The translations under genes and the position numbers were made by a program. From the NCBI GenBank assembly GCA_027946365.1, contig JAPEUQ010000009.1, positions 1,798,001 through 1,862,000 of the forward strand: a stretch of 64,000 bases of DNA, written 5' to 3'. The stretch's first letter is position 1. Each line of letters opens with the position of its first letter. This document shows positions 9,609 to 23,100 of the stretch, piece by piece. The notes under the pieces were generated by a model. It made no database searches, was not told the DNA's origin, and worked only from the letters and a program-made list of their open reading frames with translations. Source of the stretch: Kalmusia sp. IMI 367209 (lineage: Eukaryota; Ascomycota; Dothideomycetes; Pleosporales; Didymosphaeriaceae).

Positions 9609-12536
9609 CTACAGGCCGTTCTCTGTTTTGAACTTGTCCCATGCTTCGTTGAGGGTAGCGAACACGGCAGCACTGATCATCTTCTGCTCGGTGGTGGCCG
9701 ATTGAGATATCTGTGTTCATGTTAGATGTTTCGATGCCGCAACCTAAGGTGGGTAGTGGCTTACCTTGTCCGGGTGCACTTTCGCTATCGCCTTCATGTA
9801 AATGATCTTGACTTTATTTGGCATCACCAAGTCTCCCATGTTGACTTTATTCCATCCTGCCTCGGGCCATAACACCTTATCAAGTGAGCCAAGCAATGCA
9901 CGCAAATTGTCTGCTTTGGTGCCTTTCCATGCAATAAGCTTAGCATCGACCTGATCCGACAGCGCGAACTTTTCGTCATCTGCCTTTTCAGCCGCAGCAT
10001 TCGCTGCCTTCAATTTCTTGACAGCCTCAGATTCCACAGCCGAGCCGCCACCCAGATCTGACATGGCAGAAGGTTTTGGCGGCGGGGGCTTCCGCACAGG
10101 CGGTCGTTTAGCCGCTGCGGGGGCTGAAGCTCCAGTACCACCACCTGCAGCTTTATCGCATCTGTTGCGTCCCTGAATACTTATTGAGCCGCCAACACCT
10201 GCCTCGACTGCTTCTCTCCAGACTTTGCCGGCATCAGCCCATTTCTCCATGTTTTCGAGTGCTTCAGCCTTTCGCATCAGCGCCTTGCCGTAGAACTCCT
10301 TCATATCTTTGTCGCCTTCGGTGCCGCCGAGAATGATCTTTTCACCCTCTCCCCTGGAGACACCTATAATCGCGAGCGCGGCATCTGCGTCAGCGATTGC
10401 AGCCTTGGGATCACCCACTTTTATGTTGGTCACCGCACGATTGCAAAGAACAATGATAGTCACTGGATGAGTTTGTGGGAGCGGACCAAGAGCCGACGAG
10501 TACGCACTGTGTGCAGCAGAATAGTCACCACGCTTGAAAGCTTCCGAACCTTTCTGTCGATACGAAGCAGAAGAATTGAGAGCTGAAGAGGAGGCTGGGG
10601 GGATCTGGCGGGGTGGAGCCCTCGGTCTGGGAGGCGGCGGAGTGACCGCAGGACTCCTTGCTTTAGGAGCAGAGGTTGCACCGAGGAATGGGTTATTTGA
10701 TTGCGCTGGTGTAGATTGTCTGGACGCTGGGGTGGCCTGTCCGGACTTCGAAGTTGGAGCAGTTGGCTGCTCCGAAAAGAAAAGATCAGGCTGTGGTGTG
10801 GTTTTCTTTCGCCTTGAAGGGCTCACGTAGGCTTGTGGGCTCTGCTCTTCGAGATCTTGGCGGGTCAGCTTTGAAGCAGGTCGCTTGTCCAGGATCGATG
10901 GCTGTTGTCGTAAGGATGGGGATTGAGACGACATGCGATCGGGGCGTCCAGTGCGAGGTTCTTGACGCATATCCGGCTGTTCACGACGTGGTCGCACGGG
11001 GAGTGGCTCGGGATCATGACGTACAGCAGAGGGACGTGCAGGCTTAGCCGGTCGGCCACCAGCTTCCAACATCATCGCTTCATCTGTAACATCACGGGGC
11101 GGTGCTTTTGCGCGAGATTGATTTGTGGATGTAGAGCTTTGAGCGTCTCGCATCCACTTAGGCACGTTGGGGTCTCCGTCTTGCTGGAAGTCCGCGACCG
11201 CTTTTTGTACTTTCTTTTGACTCGTCTTCCATAATGAATTCGCTGACTTCAAGAAATTGCTGCCAAGCTCGGATGCATACTGCGAAACATCCTTCTCCTG
11301 TGTTTGTCCTTCGGGTCTGCGTTGACCAGATCGACTTCTGCCTTCTTCGCCACGCATCCAGGCTGGGGTGGATCCACCAGCACTCGAATCGCGAGCGGTT
11401 GGTCTAGTTTTGTTCCGTCTCGGTCGCTCATCGAACTCATCCGGGCTATGACGTGCCCTATCCTGGCTACGCTCCTGGGTTTTCTGCTTAGCTTCTGCAT
11501 GCGCTTGATTCAATAGCCATCCGACCGCCGCCTGCACGTCAAGACCGGACTCAGTGGTGGCGAGAGCGATGGCGGATTTCTCGGCTGGAAAGCCCATGTC
11601 AACAAGTTCGGCAACCGCTTTATCGTGAGGACTAGCTGCAACGGTGGTCGATTGCCGCTGCACCGAAGACTCAACTTCCAAGGGCTTTGAAGTGGGCTTA
11701 GTTTGGAATTCAGAGACTGGTTTGCCAAGTAGTCCTAAGATATCGTCGTCTCCTTCGGTAGGTGCCGTTGCAGGTGGAGGATGGCTTGTGGGTTTCTGCG
11801 CGAGCTGGTTGAGTCCGAACATGTCTTCATCGTTCTCATTCATCAAGCTGTTATTTGAAGCCTGTGGTGCTGGTGTATGCCCCCGTGAGCTATATGTGCC
11901 ATTTGCTGGGGTGCTACGACCGCTACCGAAAGCCGGGGGTGGGAAGTGGCTCGAGGCATCGACGGGCGCGCTGGCGTTGAACGCGGAGAGAAGATCATCG
12001 TCTGCCGGAGGAGATTGTACAGGACGCTTGGTAGTGGTGTCTAAGCCAGCAAATGGCTTATTGATGGTCTGCGAGAGGTTCTGTCTGCCAGAGGCATTTG
12101 GCGTTGGGCGGCGAAGACCAGCAGCTACGGGTTCAGGCGTGCTCTTCCCACTCCCCAGATTGTCCAGAAAGCTCGAGTTCGATCCGCCAAAATGTGCATC
12201 AAACTGCTTCTGCCGTTCGGCCTCCTGGCGTAATTTCTCCTCTTGCAACTGCCGCTGCCGCTCCTGGAGCGACAGATTGTTCGAAGCGGACTTGGAGTTC
12301 TTGGTCGAGACGAGGCCGGCGAAGCTGTCATTGGCAGGTGTTGCAGGCTTGGAGGGCGCTTTAAAGGGTCGGTTGCCTGGGATCGCTACTCCAGCACCCG
12401 ATTGCTGTGCAGATAGAGGCGTGGAGCGGCCAGACAGCTGGGGCGCGGGGCTCGGGCGGAACTGAGGGAAGGCAGGCGGTGTGCTCGACTGTTGTTTAGG
12501 AGGCGCCGACCAGTCAAGGCCGGCAAGATCGTCCAT
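9609..12536 (-). CDS. swa2: auxilin-like UBA-TPR-J protein (Swa2 type)
   Basis: 957 aa in two exons, 9765-12536 and 9609-9710, with a GTAAGC...CAG intron directly after the HPDK codons. Domain order matches yeast Swa2, the Hsp70 co-chaperone that strips clathrin from vesicles. First comes a long disordered Pro/Ser-rich region with clathrin/adaptor-type motifs ('MDDLAGLDW'; repeated 'FAGL'). Then a UBA domain near 310-350 ('AVAELVDMGFPAEKSAIAL...GWLL'), TPR-like helices near 660-790 ('YRQKGSEAFKRGDYSAAHSAY'), and a C-terminal auxilin-type J domain from about 862. Its HPD motif is at 921-923. Both the J-domain end ('AVFATLNEAWDKF') and the HPD come together only after splicing. The start is the ATG opening 'MDDLAGLDW'; the 13 codons upstream look like leader. 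Intact. Confidence 0.92.
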
Positions 12537-14570
12537 TTTGCGCGGATAGGAGAGGTGAGTTCGACAAAGGGTCAAGCGTTGTTCATATCATCACGACGAC
12601 TGCTGCGAATGAAGACAAACGCCAGCGCGCACCATCTCGTGTGCATTCCTCGTCTGAGGTTGAGGCGCATATGCACCGCCACATTCAGCCACCCCCGGAC
12701 CCCTGTCCATGCGGGTTAATCAACAATCCCCGTGGAAAAAAGACCCTCACATGTTGAACGACCTTTGAAAGTCACAGGATGGCTGCAAGGTCCACCTGAC
12801 ATTGGCTGCAAATTGGGGCAGCAAATGAACAGCCTAGTACTGCACGTACAAGCCCTCTAGGAATGGTGATCATCACGTTGAGAGTCTTTACTATAGTTGC
12901 ACTGACTAGCGCGGGATAAATACTTCCTCGTATGACAGTAATGAACACATTGGAGCCTGATGGCCCTCAGTATGCAGTTCGAATCCCATTGTGGGGCGTT
13001 CAAACGCTGTGATGGGCTTCAATGGGCCCACCTTTGCTGTGCAGTGGACCACGACCGACACAGACGCGCACACATAATGCAGCGACACCCCCTACTTGTG
13101 TCTCCTTTATTGGAGGTGAACGACCGTGACCATTTCCCCTCTCTGGCCATATACTAGGAACGCTACGTCTCAGTCACGTCGCAAACCGCCACTCCTGTGC
13201 AGTCATCAAGTTAAAGAGTGGTCAGTGAGCGGCTTGCTTATGATCTACGCCTCGCCGAAGCACGGCCTCCCCTAACTTCGCGGATACGGGTGCCAAGTCA
13301 TCAAAGGCGAAAGTGCTGCCTCGACGAAATGATTGTACCAGAAAGTTTGGAGCGATGCTTCCAACCAGCGAGCGCGCTGGATGACTCGTGTGACGCTAAC
13401 TACTCAGGCCTCACTATTTGCTATCGTCCAGCACTGGGCACACCACCAGGGGGAGAGTTCAGCGTTGCTTTCGTCCTCCACGGCAGCTCGGGACATGTGA
13501 CGGCTGCAAAACTTTATGTGGCCTGTTGTGTGGCGAAGATCGTGATATTCCAGCACTCCTGATGGTGGTGTCCCGCGGCCATGGATGGGTGTCAGTTAGC
13601 ACCCGTCCTAAAATCCTTTAGGACATGGTCTTGAATTGCTGGAATCCGGGCCGTGGCCCTCTCTCGTCTCGCACGGCTCGGAGGCGCGGAAGCTTTCATT
13701 ACTTGACGGACAGCCGAACGTCGAGCCGCCTCCTGGCACTGTCAGCGCGTCGGCCTTGTCGCTCCAGCTGCACGCGTAGTCGAATCTGGAACACAGCGGG
13801 CCTTGGTGGGATGACATCCGGGTCCGCTAATCAGTTTGCGGACGATCCGCCGTCCTCTAGAGGTGGTTTGCATGTTCCCCAAGCCGTTCAAGTGTTGCTT
13901 CGCTAGCCAGTGTTTTGTGTAAGGCCAACGACAGTCGCAGGATACGCGGACGGTTCTGGACAGGGCGCCGGCCGTCGCGCGCAGCCAACGTGGACAGAGA
14001 CATGACGTTGCCCATTCCACGTTGTTTTACCGTTGACGTGTGTCGCTGGCAACGGCATCCGCAGGACAGGTGGTGTTGTGCCGTGGGGTAGAAAAAGCAG
14101 CAAGGACCGCCAGTCCAGAAAAGGTACCGGCTCACGACCAGCAATCCCTGCCCCTGTTCGTGTGGATTGCGACCCCTAGCAATTCAACGGCTCCATCACA
14201 AGCGCGCGCACCCTTCCGTCTCTCACAGCCTGCCGTCGGCCAAATTTTGCCCAGGACGCGCTCCCTCGCTCTGCTCCAGCTGCGCCCGCACCAGCGACAC
14301 CAGCGACACCCACGACGGCTGCTTCAAACGCCCATCGCCGCTCTCCAATTCCACCAGCCCTCGCCCCCTGTCCATCCGCAAGTCTCTCTGCGGAGCCAAG
14401 CGAGCTAGTCCAGGCGCACTGACTGTCTGGACCCACGGTCCCGCCCACTCTCACCTCGAAGCTGTGTCTTCCTTTGTGCACTCGGCGGGCCTTACTTTTT
14501 CTCGACTTCCCTCGCCAGCGAGCAACTTGTGCCCATTTCTCTCGTTCCCACCCAGACTCTGGTCGCAGCA
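12537..14570. other. divergent intergenic, auxilin/URC4
   Basis: 2.0 kb between two divergent start codons, so it holds both promoters. A GC-rich tract precedes the URC4 start. No supported gene; open frames on both strands lack family resemblance. Contains the perfect hairpin at 13605-13624. Confidence 0.55.
13605..13624. repeat. perfect 8-bp inverted repeat (hairpin)
   Basis: Arms GTCCTAAA and TTTAGGAC around a 4-nt loop ATCC, with no mismatch. It lies about 1.0 kb from each flanking start codon. No run of T follows, so it is not an obvious Pol III or bacterial-type terminator. Role unknown. Confidence 0.7.
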
Positions 14571-16231
14571 ATGGGCCTTTTCAGCAGGAAGAGCTCCAAG
14601 CCCTCAATCTCCCCTGGAGGGCCTGGAAGCCAGCCAAACATGAGCAATGGCTCTCTCAAATCCCCTGCACCATCCACCGCCAACGGCAAGTCGCGCATGA
14701 GCTTCCCCGACGTGCCTCTCCCCAAGGCTCCCAGATCCGACCCTGGACCCTGCAGGCTACCTACGCAGCATCTATGCAGTCCGCGAGAGGACCCGTCTGG
14801 TGCTCGAGAAGGCGAGGAAGAACCAGCTGAAGCACTTCACGGTTGATATGTCCAAGTTCCAGGACACGGCTACCTACGTGGTCGCAATCATCAAGGTAAG
14901 GCAACCGACGCAAATGCAGTAGCCCATGTCACTGTGACTGTCCATGGCACTGATGTATTTCCAGCGCGATTACGCACCAGACTACGCTTCGATCCCCCCT
15001 CACGGCCGATGGCAGCATTTCGATGTAGGCGGCCGACCGCGCGTGGACCAGCTCATGGCCTCATGGCCATCGACCGTCGATAATCAGGAGCGAACACGCC
15101 GCCTCATTGACCTCTTTCTCGTCTCCGTACTTTTGGACGCCGGTGCTGGCACAAAGTGGCAATATCGTAGTAAGGAGTCCGGAAAAATCTACCGCAGAAG
15201 CGAAGGCCTGGCAGTAGCTAGCTTGGAAATGTTCAAAGCTGGCATCTTCAGCAGCAACCCCAATGAGCCCTGCCAGGTCGACAGTGCCGGCTTGAAAAAA
15301 CTCGACACGAGCGTCCTGGCGCGGGGACTCCAAGTCACCGAGCACAACGTCATTGATGGACTAGAAGGACGCGCTGGGCTGCTCATGCGACTGGGCAACG
15401 CGTTGCAGAATCAGGAAGTCTTTGGACTTGAAGCACGGCCGGGGAACATGCTCGGTATGTATGACATTGCACAGCAGATATGCGCGCTAACTTTTCGGAG
15501 ACTTCCTTCTCTCGCACCCTTCAACACAAGCCTCGTCCGTGCCGATTATTCCTTTGCCGACTCTTTGGAATGTTCTCATGGACAGTCTGGCCCCGATTTG
15601 GCCCGCCACGCGCACGCAGATTGACGGGATTTCTCTCGGCGACGCGTGGCCATGCTCGGTCATGCCATCCCATCCTACGCACCCCTGGGAAAACATTGTG
15701 CCTTTTCACAAACTCACGCAGTGGCTGGCTTACTCGCTGATGGTCCCTATGACCAAATTGCTTCACGTACACTTCGCTGGCGCCGATCTGCTCACCGGCT
15801 TGCCCGAGTATCGCAACGGCGGTCTTTTTGTCGACACCGGATTGTTGACACTGAAACCGGAAGACGCCAAGCGTGGGCTCTCTCAGTACCAACGAAATGC
15901 GCAAGTGAAAGGGCAACCCAACATGGAAGTAGTGCCTCTTTTTACAGCTGAGGACGACGTCATTGTGGAATGGCGGGCCGTCACGGTGGGGCTGCTTGAC
16001 GAGCTCCTGGTGGAGGTGAACTCTCTTCTGGGATTGAGCGGTTCAAATAAATTGAGTCTGGCTCAAATGCTTGAAGCCGGAAGCTGGAAGGTAAGGATAC
16101 GAAGCCAATCGATTCCGTGATACAGATGTCTGACAATATTGTTGCAGGGCGGCCGAGAACTCGCAGAAGTGTCGCGACCAAACACAAAAGAACCGCCGAT
16201 TATGATCCTGTCCGATGGGACTGTTTTCTAA
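14571..16231 (+). CDS. urc4: URC4 / DUF1688 protein, one apparent frameshift
   Basis: DUF1688 family, the family of Urc4 in yeast uracil catabolism; biochemical role unclear. Exons 14571-14895, 14965-15454, 15501-16090 and 16148-16231. The joints restore family text: 'VVAIIK|RDYAPDY', 'GNML|DFLLSHPSTQAS', 'EAGSWK|GGRELAEV', ending 'PPIMILSDGTVF'. Well-conserved blocks: 'IPPHGRWQHFDVGGRPR', 'SVLLDAGAGTKW', 'SEGLAVASLEMF', 'GDAWPCSVMPSHP'. The first exon has a +1 frameshift at the CCC run 14730-14732: one C fewer would join 'PLPKAP' to 'DPTLDPAGYLRSIY' in frame. No GT/AG pair nearby can make an intron that fixes it. The rest is full length (about 450 aa), so it is either a sequence error or a very recent mutation. 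Confidence 0.88.
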
Positions 16232-17530
16232 AGATACCCTTGACCCTACTATTCCTTTCTTTTGTCATCGAATTACGTTCTTTCCGAAGCTTACGATGGT
16301 GCTGGGCGGCAGCACGTAACCGGTTATATCAACGTGGCCCGGCCAACGGTTCCGCGCGCTTGCAAGGGTGAGTGGGCTATTCGACGAACCACGATTTACA
16401 CGGTCGCTTGGAGATTCCCCATTCATGTTCATATGTTTTTTTTTTTTACTTTTCTTTTACCCGGGAAGACGGGGATCCTGGTTCCGGCATGCGTACCGGC
16501 ACCGATTTTCTTTTTTTCTTTTGCGTAACATGGACCTGCACCATTTCAACTACACCGCATTTTGTGCAACTTCTGGTATCTGCACTTTTGCAGAGGAACA
16601 CACATCTGAGTACAACACCACATTTCAGGGACGGCCGGGCAGGGGGCGGCGGGGATAGCATGGCATCTTGGATTCTGTATTGGGAGATGGTAGATTAATT
16701 GGATGGATGAGGATTCTGTGGACGCGCAAGCTCCTGGGTAGTAGATCGATCGGTAATGGAGGATTGCGAAAGGAACTCGGGTGATACCTGGACGCGCCGT
16801 GCCTGCCTTTTCGAGAAAGAGAGTTTGCGTTGTTTACAGGCATTTCGGAGATAGACGCTTATTCACATCTGTGCAGCGCCCACGCGAGATCGCCGGCTAG
16901 GAGGCGTATAAGAAAGAATCGTGGACCGAGTATTGAATGTCTCATCGCCAAGCTGTCAAGATCTACAAAGCCTATCGACGGACCCCCCGTGAGATAGTGT
17001 TGGGCTGCAATTGCAATTGACACATCGGAATCGCAGACAATCGATAGACTTTCCAAAATCACCAGACAATCTTATCAGCTCCCTTGTTCCTGGCATGTGC
17101 TCGTCGTGTTTGCCTCCAGGCATCCAGGCCGCATAAAACAGTGGGGAGGAAGACGCACAGGGCGATGGTAACTCAGGGGTTTGGACGGGCTTGATCCATG
17201 CTGGGCCTGCCGAGCTTGCAGGCCAGGCCTCGGGGAACTTAGCGCACCTTCCGCTTCCGCGATGGGGCTGCCTAGCCCGCGCACTAATCTCGAAGCGGCT
17301 ACGCCTTCACGTGCCAGAGCGCCGCGGCTGTCGTCGGTGCACAACAACGTCACAAGGCTTTTGCTCACAGCTGCTGTGCCGATTTCGACCCTCGTCAAGC
17401 GCCCGGAACGAAATCTCCGACCTCACCCCCCCACGGCCGCAGTGCAGCAGTGCATATCGCGACGTGTACGGCACCGCCCGTGAAGGACGAATTTGGAAGT
17501 GTGCGTGGGGATGCGAAGAGGGTCCACGCC
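16232..17530. other. intergenic, URC4 to gtr1
   Basis: 1.3 kb with no supported gene. It contains the URC4 3' UTR, a poly-T run near 16435-16448 and a second T-rich run near 16505-16520, then the gtr1 promoter. Confidence 0.55.
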
Positions 17531-18752
17531 ATGAACACGACCAAGCGGCAGAAGCAGCGCAAGGTGCTGCTCATGGGCAAGAGCGGCGCGGGGAAGTCGT
17601 CGATGCGCAGCATTGTCTTCAGCAACTACGTCGCCAAGGATGTCCGGCGCCTGGGTGCGACGATTGACGTGGAGCACAGCAACATCAAGTTCATGGGCAA
17701 CTTGATGCTGAATCTGTGGGATTGTGGAGGGTAAGTAAACTCCACCCCCCCTCCCTCTTTCTCGTCATTCCCTACCCACACAGTGTTAGGAGGATAGGCC
17801 AGCAGGAAAAAGGGAGTTGGAGAACATGCCATGCTAATGGAGGGGCATAACCAGGCAAGACGGCTTCGTCGAGAACTACCTTACCCACCAACGCGCCCAC
17901 GTCTTCTCCTCCGTCGCCGTCCTCATTTTCGTCTTCGACATCGAATCCCGCGAGTTCCAGGCCGACGTCATCTCCTACAGTGCCATCATCCGAGCCCTCG
18001 CCGAGCACTCGCCTACGGCCGCCGTCTTCGTGCTGATCCACAAGATGGACCTCGTGCAGTCCCGCTTACGCGCCACCCTTTTCGAAGAACGCTCAGAATT
18101 CATCCGCAGCGCAAGCGAGAGCTTTGCCCCCACGGTCGAGTTCTTCGCAACGAGCATCTGGGATCAGAGCCTGTACAAGGCATGGACGCAGATTATCTAT
18201 TTCTTGATTCCGAACGCGCGGAGCATTGAGGGGCTGCTGAGGGAGCTGGCGGAGGCAATTGATGCGCGGGAGTTGATCCTTTATGAGCGGACCACGTGTC
18301 TGATGGTGACGCATGTTACGCGGGATATTGAGTCTGAAAACCCGTTTTCGGACCGGTTCGAGCGCATTTCTAGCATCCTGAAGACGCACAAGCAGAGTAT
18401 GGCGTACGTATTTTCCGTCTTACCACTCCCCTCGTACAGTCATCTAAAGGCATACAGGAAACACACGGGCATTCCAGCCGGCAGCGCAAACTTCGCCGAA
18501 ATGCAGATCAAGACTGGACGCTTCATGTTCTTCATCACACGCCTCACCGAAAACACCAATCTGGCCGCCGCCATTCCACCCTCGGAGCAAGTCTTCAATG
18601 CGGCGCGCGTCAATATCACGCTTGTCCGGCCGAGGTTCGCTGAGCTAGATATTGCGAACAAGCCCAGGCCCGCGGTGCAGCAGGCGTTTGCGCATAGTGC
18701 GGATAGTGGGGGCTGGGAGGGCAGAGAGAGGGGCGAGGGTTTCGAGAACTGA
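17531..18752 (+). CDS. gtr1: Rag-family GTPase Gtr1
   Basis: Gtr1/RagA small GTPase, 347 aa. In yeast it pairs with Gtr2 in the EGO complex on the vacuole and signals amino-acid sufficiency to TORC1. Exons 17531-17730, 17855-18403 and 18458-18752. The first intron splits the Gly-Gly of the G3 motif 'WDCGGQD', and the second follows 'KTHKQSMA'. P-loop 'GKSGAGKSS' at 16-24, switch I region '[11 protein letters not shown]', and 'IHKMDLV' in the position of NKxD, as is normal for this family. C-terminal roadblock half: '[10 protein letters not shown]', '[11 protein letters not shown]', 'FMFFITRLT'. The tail after 'ARVNITLV' is divergent and Gly/Glu-rich. An upstream in-frame ATG at 17450 would add 27 unconserved residues, so 17531 is preferred. 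Confidence 0.94.
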
Positions 18753-20145
18753 AAGTGAGACAACCATCAGGATCAGATGTGTAAGATTTGTGGGCATGGA
18801 AAGACGGACGATGCAGGATGCGTCTGTTCGGGGGATTACTGGGAGTTTGTGAGTGATACCCCATTATTGCTCGGCGTTGGAATTGGGACGGGAGGATATC
18901 GCAGGTGTTGGCATTTCTCATGTATGAGCATATCTAACAGGGCATTGTGCTATGCATGTATTATCAAGGATAACAAGAAGAAACATAGACTTGGCTTCGA
19001 TATTGGTATGCTTACGTCTCCGTTCGATCAGCACGCACCAAAGTCTACGTCATTATAGCCACGATCCTTTTACTCCCGTCTCGTAGACGGACTTGCATCC
19101 GCCATGAACACAAAAAATCTCCCTGGCTCAACAAATTCCTCGCACATGTGCAGGCCACCAGACTCCCAGTTTAGAAGAAACCGTGTCGCACCACCGCAAG
19201 CCTGACGAGAACCGTCCACAACCAACTCACGACACATGCCTCGAAAAAGATCGGTGCCTGAACGTCTCCACCACGCATCACATTCCAGAAGCCCTCTAGA
19301 AGCTTCCGCGACCTTTCTCCCGCCCTGGCCTAATCTCCGTTTGCCCATGAAACACTCCTTTCTCACACGTGTCTCACGACAATCCAACGTCAAGCGCGCC
19401 CTGAAGTCTGTATTCCAGCTTCGCCAACGTGGTCGACTATCTACTGCTCTTGTCCTGCTTTGTCTTGGCGCTGCTGATAAGTGCATCTGCTAAGTTTGTA
19501 TGTGGGGAACTTGCATTGACATGCATGGGACGAGATCACATAGAAAGGGCCATAGAGATGTCTGCTTTGGTCGTAATAATGTCCATTTTAATTAATATCC
19601 ATCATTCCCATCAATAATATTTTTTTCCACCATGTCCGACTGCCCCATGATTACCCCCAGACTCAAACTTGAGTCGAAACTTTTTTTTGGTTCACCATAT
19701 GGTACAATGCACTCGCTCCACCAGTAACCAAAACATTGATAGAAAGAAGACCGTAAGAGTAAGAAAGCCGAGGGCAAGCATGCCATATATGCCGTGCTTG
19801 CTTCCGAGCCCGAAAGTATAAAAGTACACATTAACATTACACAGGAGCCACCAGTAGGAGATTCGTTTTAGATATTCCGACAACGTCCAGAAAGGTACAC
19901 CAACGAGTCAGGCAGCCGTACCGTCATGCCTATATCATGGAATGGGCGAACAGAAACCGTGGTATCGATATCATGCCGTGCAGTTGGAGCTTATGCCTAT
20001 GTGCAGGATCGGTGAGAGAACCCAGAATGCGCGCACGCGGAGGTGGTTTTGTAGAGCAGGGGCTATCTTGTCGCAAAGAGCGTATGTAGTGGTCATAAAG
20101 CAAGAATCTTAAGAGCCTCTGATATTGCCAAAACAAGAACGCTGC
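18753..20145. other. intergenic, gtr1 to Zn2Cys6 factor
   Basis: 1.4 kb between two convergent genes; it holds their 3' UTRs. Open frames here lack ATG starts or family resemblance. Confidence 0.55.
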
Positions 20146-23100
20146 TCAACGTCCCGTAACTCCATTGATGACTTCAGACAGCAAGTGGTCGTTCGCTTTG
20201 TACACAGCATCGTCGTTGCCAAACGCGCTCTCCAGACTCTCGGCGATTCTCCAGAATTGGCCAAGAGCACCATTCCTGACCCCCTGTTCCTCTTGTATGG
20301 CGATCTCGGTCAAGCGCTTCAAGCGATTCCCTACGACCTTGTGCTGCGTGCGAGCGGACGCCCAAAAGGTTGCAAGCTCTTCAAGGCATGAATTTGCCGT
20401 GCCAAGCATTTCGATAAGGCCCGGAAGGTTTGCGGCTGTGCCGGCCGCGGTGAGGACGTCGGTCGAAAGCAACAGGGCGTAGCCAGGGAAAGGTGTGGAG
20501 AAGAGAAATTCAGCGGCAGCGTCTGGAGGTAGACGGTTTTGGCGATTCTCCGCTGCAAGTGAATGCATCATAGAAACAAAATTTAGCGCATTACGATAGG
20601 CCTGTTCGATGTTGCGAGCAATCTTATCCGTCGAAAATGCTGAGACACGAATATGGCGATTAAGGCGAATGATCGCAGTGTGATAGAGAGCATGCAGTGA
20701 CACGAAAGATCCTGCGAAACCCTCTGTGATACTGTTATCAAGGTTCTGTGGGGTGTACTAAATAATCAGCTGATGCCTTAGACCCATACATCGCGAGAAA
20801 ACTCACTCGAAGATTATGCGGTAACATGGCAAGCCATGCCTCCAGGCGCTCATAGGTTTTGGCGTAGAAGTTGTCATAAAGCCGCTCATAACTGGCTCCG
20901 GGACGGTGGACTGAACGGCTAGTAAAGGTCAAGACATCGCCCCAAATGGTTGAGATCAGAGTCAGGTGGGCCATAGATCCAAGAGAAGGGCCAGAATACG
21001 CCTGGTGATCCAGGATGTCTACGTCGAAAAGCGGGGTTTCGCAAGGAGTGGAGGCTTCAAACATATGCTCTAAGCAGGGGAGGCGTAGAAATGTATCCTC
21101 GATGTTGATGACACAGAGGGTACCACCACAGAATCCGTTGTAGCGCTGTTGGAGCATTAGGTCAAGGGTGGTGGTTGCCGTAAACGCAGTTGAACTTACA
21201 TCCATCAAGAATCCGGACCAGAAGGTGCGTCGGCAACATTCCTCTAGAGTCAGGCGGTCGAATCCATATGGAACGTCGGCAGCAATCTCTGGAAGCTCTT
21301 TCACCCCGTCCTCGGTATTGAGTTTGAGCGCACTGAGAGCGCGTAGCCCAGCTCCACAAAAGTCCCACGCCTCCTGGGACTTGCCACGAGCAAAGTTGTA
21401 CAAAGCCAGCATCAATCGACTTTGGCACAATTGTAGGGTGAACTTCCCAAATCGCTTTTCCATAGCGTATGCAGCAACTGCCGCAAACCATTTCCCAACA
21501 CTTCGCTTTTCGTGGTCCGTGGAGAAAACAGAACCCATGGCGAGAACAGAGTAAAGGACCATAAGATGATCCTGGCTCTTTTCTCGATTGGTCTCCACCC
21601 ATGCGAGAAAAGGTCTGCGAGGAAACATCCCGTACGTTGCACGGCCTGCATGGAGAAAATAAAGATCCAGTAGATGCATCGTAAGCCTCGAGTCCGTGTC
21701 GTATGGGTCCTGTTCCCATTGGATGGCCAGCTGATCCTGGTATGATCCGCGCCTTGGGTCATCCGGGTCCTGGTTATTCACCGAGCCACTCCAATCCGAA
21801 TCCAATGAGTGCACCGACATGTCTCTCGAGGTAGCGACAGAGTTCGGTCGAAAGCTGCGAGGTTTGAAAGGTGAACCTGTGTTCCAAGTCGGGATGGCCC
21901 TCGAATACTGTTCTTCAAGAGCTCTGTGTTTGTCGGGACCAGCCACTGGGCTAACAAGTTCCGTCGACTGGTTCTTAAATACTACTGACGATGATGACGG
22001 TGAGGTCTCTCCCGAAGCATTGCTCATGCTTGACTGATTGAGGCCACTACTTTCAGTCAGTATTTGTCATGTGAGCAACAGTGAATGCATTGTCAGAACT
22101 TCCGGATGGATTAATTCAATGCATATTGGTAGAAGAGTGGTCGAGAAGATGTGTTGTACAAAACGCCCACTTACCCTCGACAAGCCCTCTGTGATTTGGC
22201 GCATTGATGGCATTTGGGATAGCCAGGTTCACACTTAATCTTCTTCTCCCGACAAGTGAGGCAAGCTTGAGCAAGCCGCTTCCTAGGTTTGCCGGCTTTA
22301 GTAACGCCCCATGATGGATTGACCGGTTCACCATCGATAACGACACGACAATGGGACCCGTCCTCGAATATGTAACATAGACCTTCACCATCTATCACAC
22401 GTTGATCTATACAACGCCGTGGTCGTACCTGAGTGCGTGCCGAGCCTTCTATGCGCCTTCGCATCGGCTTACTTGGGTCCGTTGAATCGTCGTGAAATGG
22501 CAGCTGTCCTGAAAGCACTCTCACCGGCTCTGATGATGCACTCAAGGCTGAGGTGGTAGAGGGTGGGCGAAAGATTTTAGTGGTGGAATCAGCGTACGTT
22601 GTTCCAGAAAGACTACCATGACGTGAGAATTCCGAGGGTCGGGCACCATGAGTGGGACCTGAGGTCGAAAAGCTTGCCGGTTGGTTGTCAGTACTAGCGG
22701 TGTATTGGGCATGACGATGCACGGGTGGTATTCGAGAAGCGGGGGCATGACTTTCGGTGTTTTCGTGGCTGTAACTGTCGAAATCATGCCGTCTCTTCAA
22801 GGTCGGACTCGCAGATCCGTACCTCGTAGCAGCGCCTTGGAGTAGGTGTGTGCCACTAGGCCGTGAGAGCTGATCAAGCGGCTTGTTGTCGAGTAGCTCT
22901 GGCTCAAGAAGGGTTCGGAGGCTTGGTAGCTGTTGCGCATGACTTTGACTTGCCTGGGATTCCCGGGGACGGTGATGTTGCGATGGGATCTCGGGCCGCG
23001 ACGGTGCAACATTGGGTCTTTGATAAGGACCGTGAGAGGCATACGGCTGGACTGGCGCTGGACGTGAGGGAATACTAGGCAGACGATTCATGTCGGCAAG

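Noticed and set aside
12960..13000. TTCGAATCCC motif resembling a tRNA T-loop
   Set aside because: Flanking bases form no T stem or acceptor.
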